Source: Paracoccaceae bacterium (GTDB taxonomy: Bacteria > Pseudomonadota > Alphaproteobacteria > Rhodobacterales > Rhodobacteraceae). From it: 5,764 bases of DNA. How positions within the stretch are numbered: position 1 is the first letter of the stretch; each line of letters starts with the position of its first letter. The stretch is taken from the NCBI GenBank assembly GCA_027080755.1, contig JALWQC010000250.1:1-5764 (forward strand). The letters run 5' to 3'. Below the pieces are notes generated by a model. That model did not search any database. It had not been told where the DNA came from and saw nothing but the letters and a program-made list of their open reading frames with translations. A program made the position numbers and the translations under genes. This document shows, in pieces, positions 1 to 5,253 of this stretch.

Positions 1-36
1 GTGCGAATCTCTATATATCGGCCTCACCCAAAGGAC

Positions 37-111
37 GCGGGCGTAGCTCAGGGGTAGAGCGTCACCTTGCCAAGGTGAATGTCGAGAGTTCGAATCTCTT
101 CGCCCGCTCCA
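37..111 (+). tRNA. tRNA-Gly (anticodon GCC), CCA encoded
   Basis: The full cloverleaf can be read directly. The acceptor stem is GCGGGCG (37-43) with CGCCCGC (101-107). The D stem is GCTC (46-49) with GAGC (57-60). The anticodon stem is TCACC (62-66) with GGTGA (74-78) and encloses loop TTGCCAA, so the anticodon GCC is at 69-71 and reads GGC/GGU glycine codons. The T stem GAGAG (84-88) pairs with CTCTT (96-100), including one G-T pair, around the canonical loop TTCGAAT. The discriminator is T108 and CCA (109-111) is genomically encoded. The length is 75 nt with a short variable arm, normal for this isoacceptor. Its promoter would lie in the first 36 bases or outside the window. No copy of its 3' end was seen elsewhere in the window, so there is no sign that it serves here as an integration site. 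Confidence 0.98.
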
Positions 112-235
112 ATTTTCTCTTCCCGAAATAAACGATTTCTTAACCAATCCGGCGTATAAACCGTCTTGCTAGGCGGGACTTAAAACGTCCATTCGGGTTA
201 TCGCGTCGGGCAAATGTAATTCCAACCAATGGCAG

Positions 236-366
236 GTCCGATGTTCGGGCGTCTATTGGCAACAGACCGTCCGAACGCCTGGCGTCGGACACTCGACGCG
301 ATAGCCTCTTCGCTGACCGGACCTTGTTTAACCCGCGATGGTCCTATCCGGTTCGATAGCCGAACC
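236..366. other. Cluster of inverted repeats, possible structured RNA
   Basis: Several stems crowd into about 130 bases. The strongest is GTTCGGGCGTCT (243-254) against AGACCGTCCGAAC (264-276): 12 pairs, including one G-T, with one bulged base and a 9-base loop. GTCCGA (236-241) is complementary to TCGGAC (285-290) and would enclose that hairpin. GCGTCG (282-287) pairs with CGACGC (294-299), so the last two stems compete for 285-287. Further pairs are GGACC (319-323)/GGTCC (340-344), GATAG (300-304)/CTATC (344-348), and GGTTCG (350-355)/CGAACC (361-366). This could be the 3' part of the tRNA or uspA transcript, a small RNA, or a repeat dispersed in the genome. The stems are seen; any function is inference. 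GC-rich DNA forms stems easily, so confidence is modest. Confidence 0.35.
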
Positions 367-384
367 CCCCGAGAAACCCCCACG

Positions 385-420
385 AAAATGGCGCGGAATC
401 CCTCCACCGCCAGTTTTTTT
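385..420. terminator. Bidirectional terminator-like hairpin
   Basis: AAAA (385-388) and TGGCG (389-393) face CGCCA (408-412) and a run of seven T (414-420). On the plus strand this is a GC stem followed by T7. On the minus strand the same stem is followed by TTTT. It could therefore end both the rightward tRNA-side transcript and the leftward phaC-uspA transcript. The GC stem is only about 5 pairs and the loop is about 14 bases, so this is a moderate candidate. Confidence 0.45.
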
Positions 421-424
421 GTGC

Positions 425-455
425 GCCGGAAACCCCGAAAAGCAGGGTTCCCGGC
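425..455 (-). terminator. Strong stem-loop just after uspA
   Basis: GCCGG (425-429) and AACCC (431-435) pair with GGGTT (445-449) and CCGGC (451-455). This gives 10 pairs interrupted by one A-C mismatch, around a 9-base loop. It begins 10 bases past the uspA stop codon. In the minus direction it is followed by an A-run rather than a T-run, so it is not a textbook intrinsic terminator alone. It may protect the mRNA 3' end or act together with the T-tract hairpin at 385-420. Confidence 0.4.
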
Positions 456-465
456 AAAATCCGTT

Positions 466-1311
466 CTATTCCGACATCAGAACCGGCACGGTCATGTGAT
501 GCAGGATCGAATCCGTCACCCCGCCGAAGGTGCGTTCACGCAGGCGCGAGTGGCCATAGGCCCCCATCACCAGCAGATCGGCGCTGGCTTCGGACAGATA
601 GTTCAGGATCACCGTATCCACCGACAGGTCCGGCGCCACCTGATAATCCACCGTGGCATTCACCCCGTGGCGTTTCAGATGGGCGGCGATGTTTTCGCCC
701 TGCTTGCCGCCGAATTCCTTGCCGCGTTCCTTGGGATTGACGACCAGAATCACCACCTCGTCCCGGTTTTGCAGCAGGGGGATCGCGTCGTTGACCGCGC
801 GCACGGATTTCTTGCCGCCGTCCCAGGCGATCACCGCTTTGCGGATTTGCAGATCCGGCCGCCCGATGTAGGGCACGATATAGACCGGCCGCCCCGAGTT
901 TTGCAAAACCCCGTCCATCAGCGATTCGTAAAAGGCCTTGCCGCGTTCCTGCGGGTTGGGCTGGCCAAGGAAGGTCAGGTCGGCGTGGCGGGCAAAAAAC
1001 GCCAGCCGTGCGGGGGCCTTGCTGGCGGGGGTGTGGATGATCCGGCTGGTGTATTCGACACCGGCGGCCTCGGCCGCAGCCTCGAATTTTGCCGCCGCAC
1101 TTTTAGAGGCCGCCTCGACCAGCGCCTGCTGCTGTTCCGTCAGGCTGGAGGGGATATCGATGCCGATATAGGTAGAGATCGTCGATTCCAGCGCCAGCGC
1201 AATCCCGGTCACCATCGCCCCCTGCCGTTTGGCCAGGGCCACGGCGGCGGCGACACGCTGGTCGCAGACCTCGCTGTCATCAATGTGGACAAGAATATTT
1301 TTATACGACAC
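466..1311 (-). CDS. Tandem-domain universal stress protein (UspA family)
   Basis: This 281-residue cytoplasmic protein contains two Usp folds in tandem. The N-terminal domain opens with the typical strand KNILVHIDDSE (4-14) and runs to about residue 150 (RPVYIVPYIG). The C-terminal domain begins near 157 (RKAVIAWDGG) and carries the ATP-binding glycine pattern G250-x2-G253-x9-G263, followed by GVTDSILHH and the closing strand VPVLMS. The first domain lacks that glycine motif (FLGQPNPQERGK instead), so only the second is likely to bind nucleotide. Usp proteins respond to starvation, oxidative stress and growth arrest and have no single reaction. The start is GTG, preferred because AAAGGAG lies 8 bases upstream and the frame opens exactly on the first Usp strand. 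It follows phaC on the same strand after 78 bases, probably in the same operon, which suggests a role linked to the PHA or stationary-phase state. The stop is TAG. Family assignment is firm; the physiological role is not. Confidence 0.95.
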   Translation of the reverse strand: MSYKNILVHIDDSEVCDQRVAAAVALAKRQGAMVTGIALALESTISTYIGIDIPSSLTEQQQALVEAASKSAAAKFEAAAEAAGVEYTSRIIHTPASKAPARLAFFARHADLTFLGQPNPQERGKAFYESLMDGVLQNSGRPVYIVPYIGRPDLQIRKAVIAWDGGKKSVRAVNDAIPLLQNRDEVVILVVNPKERGKEFGGKQGENIAAHLKRHGVNATVDYQVAPDLSVDTVILNYLSEASADLLVMGAYGHSRLRERTFGGVTDSILHHMTVPVLMSE

Positions 1312-1319
1312 GGCGTGGA

Positions 1320-1326
1320 CTCCTTT
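1320..1326 (-). promoter_or_regulatory. Ribosome binding site of uspA
   Basis: On the minus strand AAAGGAG lies 8 bases before GTG (1311-1309). It is nearly a full anti-Shine-Dalgarno match and decides the GTG start of the stress-protein gene. Confidence 0.8.
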
Positions 1327-1334
1327 GTTGTTTT

Positions 1335-1366
1335 CAGGGCGTCTCTAGCATCAATTCCCGCCCCTG
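1335..1366 (-). other. Stem-loop between phaC and uspA
   Basis: CAGGGCG (1335-1341) pairs with CGCCCCTG (1359-1366) with one bulged C and a 17-base loop. In the direction of transcription it is followed by GAAAAC, not a T-run, so it does not look like an intrinsic terminator. It sits between the phaC stop and the uspA ribosome binding site and could act in mRNA processing or stability. This function is inferred from position only. Confidence 0.35.
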
Positions 1367-1389
1367 TTTATGACAGAGATCAAACCCCG

Positions 1390-3207
1390 TCAGGCTTCGT
1401 CGAAACGTTTTTTCACATAGCTGCCCGGGGCCGGTTCTATCACCCCGTGGTGCGCGCCGGGCTTGCGTGCCGCCACCCGTTTGCCGGAGCGCCGCTTCAG
1501 CCATTTGTCCCAGTCGGGCCACCAGCTGCCGGGGGTTTCGCCGGCCTCCTGCTGCCAGTCCTCCAGCGAGTCGGGGGTGACGTCGGGGCCGCTCCAATAC
1601 TGGTATTTTCCGGCGGCGGGCGGGTTGACCACCCCCGCGATATGCCCCGAGCCGGACAGAACGAACCGCACCTTGGCCCGCGTCATTTCCCGCGCCCCGC
1701 GATAGACCGAGGGCGCGGGGGCGATGTGGTCCTCTTTCGTGGCGACATGGTAGACAGGCAGGGCGATATCCTGAATGGACAGGGTCTGGCCGTCCACCTC
1801 CAGCGTGCCGTCGGCAAAGCGGTTCTCGCAGTAGAAATTCTTCAGGTAATAGTGATGCACCTTCGCCGGCATCGCCGTGGAATCCGCATTCCAGTATAGC
1901 AGATCGAAGGGAAACGGCTGTTTGCCCAGCAGGTAGTTGTTGACCACATAGGACCACACCAGATCATTGGCGCGCAGCATGTTGAAGGCGCCGGCCATGG
2001 TCTGCGCGGGCAGGTAGCCGTCTGCCATCTGGTTGTCCAGCGCGGCAAGGATATGCTCGTCCACCATCAGCTGCAGCTCGCCGCCGTCCTCGAAATCGGT
2101 CAGGGCGGTGAAAAACGTGGCCGAGGAAACCCGCTTGTCCCCGCGCCGCCCCATCCGCGCCAGCAACGTCGCGGCCAGCGTGCCGCCGATGCAATAGCTG
2201 GCAAGGTTCAGGCGCGACTGCCCCGTTTCCACCAGCGCCACGTCGATCGCTTCGGATACGGCATCCATATAGCTGCCCCAGGTTTCGTCCCGCTGCGTCG
2301 CGTCGGGGTTGACCCAGCTGATGACGAAAACGGTATAGCCCTGTTCCACCAGCCATTTTATCAGCGATTTCTTCGGGTTGAGGTCCAGAATGTAATATTT
2401 GTTGATCCAGGGCGGCACCACCAGCAGCGGCTTGGCGTGGACCTCTTTTGTCGCGGGGGCATACTGGATCAGTTGCAGGATGGTGTTCTGCCAGATCACC
2501 GCGCCTTTGGTCAGCGCCATGTCCCGCCCGACCTGAAAGGCGTCCATATCCGTCTGCCGGACCAGCAGCTGCCCTTTGCCGCGCTCGATATCCTCCAGCA
2601 TCATCTGCAGGCCGCGCACCAGATTTTCGCCCTTCTCGGCCTGCGTGGTTTTCAGCACCTCGGGGTTGAGGAAGGGGACATTGGCGGGGTTCAGGGCCTC
2701 CAGAAAATTGCGGGTGTAAAAGGCGGCGCGCTTGCGGTCCTTTTCGGGCATCTGCGCGTGGGACACCATGTCCTGCACCCAGTCCGAGGTCAGCAGATAC
2801 GCCTGCTTTATATATTCGAAAACCGCGTTTTCGCTCCAGTCGCTATCGGCAAAACGTTTCCCGCCGGCAGGCAGAGGGGGGATGTCCACGGCCTCGGCCG
2901 CCTTTGTATTGCCGGAAAATTTCAGCGTGGCATGCTGCCAGATCGCGTTCTGGGCCTGCCAGAATTGCAGGGTCTGCTCGGCCAGACGCTCGGGGTTGGC
3001 GCAGATGGCGGTGACCAGCTCGTTCATCACGGGGGCGGCGTGCAGCGGGTCGGGATCGGCGGGCGGTTTGGCGGCGGCGTTTTCCATGATCTTCTGCCAG
3101 ATCACCTGCCCGGTTTCGATTACCCGGGCAATATTTTCCCCGAATTCCTGCAAATCCGGCATCACATCGGCGGATTTCCCGTCATTCTGCGATGTTTTGT
3201 CGGACAT
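1390..3207 (-). CDS. phaC: Class I poly(3-hydroxyalkanoate) synthase PhaC
   Basis: PhaC polymerises (R)-3-hydroxyacyl-CoA, typically 3-hydroxybutyryl-CoA, into polyester and releases CoA. It works at the surface of cytoplasmic storage granules. The 605 residues match class I synthases, which act without a PhaE or PhaR subunit. The variable N-terminal domain spans roughly 1-230 and the alpha/beta-hydrolase domain follows. The lipase-like box is S337-Y-C-I-G341 with nucleophile C339. The catalytic aspartate is D493 (KEDHIAP) and the histidine is H522 (GSGHIAG). Other hallmarks are VPPWINKYYILDL (264-276), SWVNPD (297-302), and a C-terminus ending EPAPGSYV, as in the Cupriavidus enzyme. The first box residue is Ser rather than the commoner Gly, which family patterns allow. 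The ATG is preceded by AGGG 9 bases upstream and by a plausible promoter at 3256-3284. uspA follows 78 bases downstream. The usual partners phaZ, phaP and phaR are not in this window. Identification is firm. Confidence 0.98.
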   Translation of the reverse strand: MSDKTSQNDGKSADVMPDLQEFGENIARVIETGQVIWQKIMENAAAKPPADPDPLHAAPVMNELVTAICANPERLAEQTLQFWQAQNAIWQHATLKFSGNTKAAEAVDIPPLPAGGKRFADSDWSENAVFEYIKQAYLLTSDWVQDMVSHAQMPEKDRKRAAFYTRNFLEALNPANVPFLNPEVLKTTQAEKGENLVRGLQMMLEDIERGKGQLLVRQTDMDAFQVGRDMALTKGAVIWQNTILQLIQYAPATKEVHAKPLLVVPPWINKYYILDLNPKKSLIKWLVEQGYTVFVISWVNPDATQRDETWGSYMDAVSEAIDVALVETGQSRLNLASYCIGGTLAATLLARMGRRGDKRVSSATFFTALTDFEDGGELQLMVDEHILAALDNQMADGYLPAQTMAGAFNMLRANDLVWSYVVNNYLLGKQPFPFDLLYWNADSTAMPAKVHHYYLKNFYCENRFADGTLEVDGQTLSIQDIALPVYHVATKEDHIAPAPSVYRGAREMTRAKVRFVLSGSGHIAGVVNPPAAGKYQYWSGPDVTPDSLEDWQQEAGETPGSWWPDWDKWLKRRSGKRVAARKPGAHHGVIEPAPGSYVKKRFDEA

Positions 3208-3255
3208 GGTGCTTTTCCCTGCTGTTTGCCTTGCCTGTATGCGCCTGCGCCGCTA

Positions 3256-3284
3256 ACTATGCCCAAGCGGAACCGGTTTTCCAA
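3256..3284 (-). promoter_or_regulatory. Candidate phaC promoter with palindromic spacer
   Basis: On the minus strand TTGGAA (3284-3279) and CATAGT (3261-3256) are separated by exactly 17 bases and each match 4 of 6 sigma-70 consensus positions. The predicted start near 3249 would give a leader of about 42 bases before the phaC ATG. The spacer contains the perfect 8-base palindrome AACCGGTT (3271-3278), a possible operator. The region also lies just upstream of the divergent lipoprotein gene, so a factor bound here could affect both. This is an inference from pattern alone. Confidence 0.4.
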
Positions 3285-3296
3285 GATACATATCAC

Positions 3297-3301
3297 AAAG
3301 G
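3297..3301 (+). promoter_or_regulatory. Ribosome binding site of the lipoprotein gene
   Basis: AAAGG lies 5 bases before ATG 3307. It favours this start over an in-frame ATG at 3259, which has no such site and would place a long charged stretch before the signal peptide. Confidence 0.5.
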
Positions 3302-3306
3302 CGCAA

Positions 3307-3633
3307 ATGATTTTTCATCGTGATATTTTTGCAAGCCCCAGGGGCGCGGCTCTGGCCCTTGCCCTGTCCGGCGCGCTGGCGGCCTGCGATACAGGGCCGG
3401 AGCTGGCGCAATACGACCTTGCGCCCTCGGCCTGGGCGGTGGCGCGGGGCTATCCCGAGCTGCTGCCGGTGTCCTATTTCGACATGACCGCGATAACCCC
3501 CGTCGATACCGGCAATCTGGCGGGACGTGTGGCGGCGTTGCGGGCGCGGATGGCGGCCCTGCGCGGGCCGGTCCTTTCCGCCCCCGATCGTGCGCGCCTG
3601 CTGGCGGCACTGGCCCGCCACACCCCCCGCTAA
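3307..3633 (+). CDS. Small uncharacterised lipoprotein
   Basis: This 108-residue protein has a lipoprotein signal peptide: short basic N-terminus, hydrophobic stretch (about 13-25), then lipobox L-A-A-C with the lipidated cysteine at position 27. The mature protein of about 82 residues would be anchored to a membrane facing the periplasm. After the cysteine comes D-T-G, and position +2 aspartate is the inner-membrane retention signal in E. coli; whether that rule holds here is uncertain. The mature part contains YPELLPVSYFDM and an arginine/alanine helix (LAGRVAALRARMAALRGP, about 74-91) ending in LARHTPR. I recall similar small hypothetical lipoproteins with a YPxLLP segment and an alanine/arginine helix in Rhodobacteraceae, but know no function. 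It is divergent from phaC (99 bases) and 62 bases ahead of alaC. The start at 3307 is chosen from AAAGG 5 bases upstream. Existence is likely; function is unknown. Confidence 0.78.
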   Translation: MIFHRDIFASPRGAALALALSGALAACDTGPELAQYDLAPSAWAVARGYPELLPVSYFDMTAITPVDTGNLAGRVAALRARMAALRGPVLSAPDRARLLAALARHTPR

Positions 3634-3639
3634 ACCCCC

Positions 3640-3668
3640 TGTAAAAAACCGCCGGACCCCGCTATACC
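3640..3668 (+). promoter_or_regulatory. Weak candidate promoter for alaC operon
   Basis: TGTAAA (3640-3645) and TATACC (3663-3668) are 17 bases apart in the 62-base gap before alaC. The -10 matches 4 of 6 consensus positions and the -35 only 3 of 6. No terminator is visible between the lipoprotein gene and alaC, so read-through from the lipoprotein gene is equally possible. Confidence 0.2.
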
Positions 3669-3695
3669 CCGATACACGCAACAGACAGGCCAGCC

Positions 3696-4928
3696 ATGAC
3701 CGAAGAATTCTACCGTATCAAACGCCTCCCGCCCTATGTCTTTGCCGAGGTGAACCGCCTGAAGGCGGAATATCGTGCCAACGGGGTCGATATCATCGAT
3801 TTCGGCATGGGCAACCCGGATATGGATACGCCCAAACACATCGTGGACAAGCTGGTGGAAACGGTGCGCAAACCGCGCACGCACCGCTATTCCGCCTCGC
3901 GCGGGATCCCGGGGTTGCGCAAGGCACAGGCCGGATATTACGCGCGCCGCTTCGGCGTCGATCTGGACCCCGAGACCGAGGTCATCGCCACGCTCGGCTC
4001 CAAGGAAGGGCTGGCCAATCTGGCCATGGCCATTACTGCACCCGGCGACGTGATGCTGGTGCCCAACCCCAGCTATCCGATCCACCCCTACGGCTTTATG
4101 ATCGCCGGCGGCACGCTGCGCCATATCCAGACGCTGCACAACGGCACCTTTGATCCCGAACAATACATGCGCCAGCTGGACCGCGCGGTAAAACACTCGG
4201 TCCCCAAGCCGGTGGCGATTGTGGTGTCCTTTCCGTCGAATCCGACCGCGCAGCTGTGCGATCTGGATTTCTATCGGGAACTGGTGGCCTTTGCCAAAAA
4301 ACACCGGATCTGGCTGCTGTCCGATCTGGCCTATGCCGAGATTTACTTCGACGGCAATCCCCCGCCCTCTATCCTGCAGGTCGAGGGGGCCAAGGATATC
4401 GCGGTGGAGTTTACCTCCCTGTCCAAGACGTTCTCCATGCCCGGCTGGCGCATGGGGTTTGCGGTGGGCAACAAGCGGCTGATCGGGGCGTTGACGCGGA
4501 TCAAATCCTATCTGGATTACGGCGCCTTTACCCCCGTGCAGGTGGCCGCCGCCGCCGCGCTGAACGGCCCGACCGACTGCATTGCCGAGATCCGCGAGAC
4601 CTACAAATCCCGCCGCGACGTGCTGGTGGAAAGCATGGGGCGCGCCGGTTTCGACATCCCGCCGCCGCCGGCCACCATGTTCGCCTGGGCGCCGGTGCCG
4701 GAACCCTTCAGGGAACTCGGCTCTATGGCCTTTTCCAAGATCCTGCTGCAAGAGGCCGACGTCGCCGTATCCCCGGGCATCGGCTTTGGCGAATACGGCG
4801 AGGGCTACGTGCGCCTTGGCCTTGTGGAAAACGAACAACGCATCCGGCAGGCGGCGCGCAATGTGCGCGGCGTCATGGACAACGCGGCCGATCTGGTCGC
4901 CAGATACAAGGAAAACCCCGATGGCTGA
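3696..4928 (+). CDS. alaC: Alanine/glutamate-pyruvate aminotransferase, AlaC type
   Basis: This is a 410-residue fold-type I PLP aminotransferase (class I/II) of the cytoplasm. It resembles E. coli AlaC (YfdZ) along its length: RIKRLPPYVF near the start, DFGMGNPD (35-42), YSASRGIPGLR (65-75), GSKEG (101-105, PLP phosphate loop), VPNPSYPIHPYG (122-133) and SFPSNPTAQ (178-186, N182). D210 should pair with the PLP ring nitrogen. The Schiff-base lysine is K244 in SLSKTFSMPGWRMGF, and R373 (YVRLGLV) should hold the substrate carboxylate. AlaC makes alanine from pyruvate with glutamate as donor. Related proteins are often labelled LL-diaminopimelate aminotransferase, and sequence alone does not settle the substrate. 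The ATG has only a short AGG 6 bases upstream, but the protein aligns from its first residues. Its stop overlaps the next gene by 8 bases, and hom lies two genes on, so it probably belongs to an amino-acid operon. Confidence 0.92.
   Translation: MTEEFYRIKRLPPYVFAEVNRLKAEYRANGVDIIDFGMGNPDMDTPKHIVDKLVETVRKPRTHRYSASRGIPGLRKAQAGYYARRFGVDLDPETEVIATLGSKEGLANLAMAITAPGDVMLVPNPSYPIHPYGFMIAGGTLRHIQTLHNGTFDPEQYMRQLDRAVKHSVPKPVAIVVSFPSNPTAQLCDLDFYRELVAFAKKHRIWLLSDLAYAEIYFDGNPPPSILQVEGAKDIAVEFTSLSKTFSMPGWRMGFAVGNKRLIGALTRIKSYLDYGAFTPVQVAAAAALNGPTDCIAEIRETYKSRRDVLVESMGRAGFDIPPPPATMFAWAPVPEPFRELGSMAFSKILLQEADVAVSPGIGFGEYGEGYVRLGLVENEQRIRQAARNVRGVMDNAADLVARYKENPDG
4908..4912 (+). promoter_or_regulatory. Ribosome binding site inside the alaC 3' end
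   Basis: AAGGA lies 8 bases before ATG 4921, within the last codons of alaC. It supports that start for the RraB-like gene and implies translational coupling across the 8-base overlap. Confidence 0.65.
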
Positions 4929-5250
4929 AGACTGGGACTGGGAACTGCAACAGAACCAGACCGCCTATACCGTGGCGGAACTGAGCGAAAAGGCGGGGCT
5001 GGACGGGGCCTCGGTTATCACGCTCGATCTGGAATTCGTGCCGGCCGAGGGCGCCGACAGCGAGGCCTTCAAAAAGGCGCTGGTGACCTTCGGCTATCAG
5101 GTCAGCGACGGTGAAGAGGGGGGAATCGCGGCCTCGGTCGCGGAAATCCCCTTTACATTCGATGCCATCTGGACCCATGAAGAACGAACAACGAAAATGG
5201 CGCTAAGCCGTGGATACCGGCCCGACGGCTGGGGATTTTGGGAGCCTTGA
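4921..5250 (+). CDS. RraB-like protein (RNase E inhibitor family)
   Basis: This is a 109-residue acidic cytoplasmic protein with no signal peptide or membrane segment. It fits the RraB family: a segment ITLDLEFVPAEGADSEAFKKAL (33-54), FGYQVSD (57-63), and the closing signature GYRPDGWGFWEP (98-109), which resembles the DGWG motif of E. coli RraB. RraB binds RNase E and reduces mRNA decay in enterobacteria. In alphaproteobacteria the activity is mostly assumed from the domain. It is shorter than the E. coli protein (about 138 residues) because the acidic tail after DGWG is missing. The start is ATG 4921, with AAGGA 8 bases upstream and 8 bases of overlap with alaC. hom begins 3 bases after its stop, so the three genes are almost certainly co-transcribed. 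The gene is certain from coding signal and spacing; the family call is from recognised motifs and is moderately sure. Confidence 0.75.
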   Translation: MAEDWDWELQQNQTAYTVAELSEKAGLDGASVITLDLEFVPAEGADSEAFKKALVTFGYQVSDGEEGGIAASVAEIPFTFDAIWTHEERTTKMALSRGYRPDGWGFWEP

Positions 5251-5253
5251 GAA

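Larger units (their letters stand above)
112..465. other. Intergenic region without a convincing gene
   Basis: About 354 bases separate the tRNA from the stop codon of the stress-protein gene. Open frames crossing it have arginine- and proline-rich compositions typical of GC-rich noncoding or antisense sequence, and none has a credible start with a ribosome binding site. The first half (112-230) is comparatively AT-rich and has an isolated TATAAA at 155-160 without a matching -35. The second half (236-455) is dominated by inverted repeats, listed separately. Because flanking transcription converges here, the region mainly holds 3' ends. A small RNA cannot be excluded. Confidence 0.7.

Noticed and set aside
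37..120. tRNA-Gly 3' end as an integration site for a mobile element
   Set aside because: No repeat of the tRNA 3' end, no integrase and no foreign-looking genes are seen in the window.
198..407. Minus-strand frame of 69 codons in the intergenic region
   Set aside because: It has no credible ribosome binding site, runs through the hairpin cluster, and has an arginine-rich composition typical of noncoding GC-rich DNA.
229..1899. Long plus-strand open frame (556 codons) opposite uspA and phaC
   Set aside because: It is antisense to two clearly homologous genes, is rich in His, Arg, Gly and Pro, and has no ribosome binding site. It is an artefact of GC-rich codon bias.
2053..3306. Plus-strand frame antisense to phaC, in frame with the lipoprotein
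   Set aside because: The frame is open only because it mirrors phaC. The real product begins at 3307, where AAAGG and a signal peptide appear.
3208..3306. PhaR-type operator (CTGC-Nx-GCAG)
   Set aside because: CTGC and TGCC/TTGC fragments occur, but no intact inverted pair with suitable spacing was found.
3630..4838. Minus-strand frame of 402 codons opposite alaC
   Set aside because: It is the antisense shadow of a clear aminotransferase, with biased composition and no recognisable domain.
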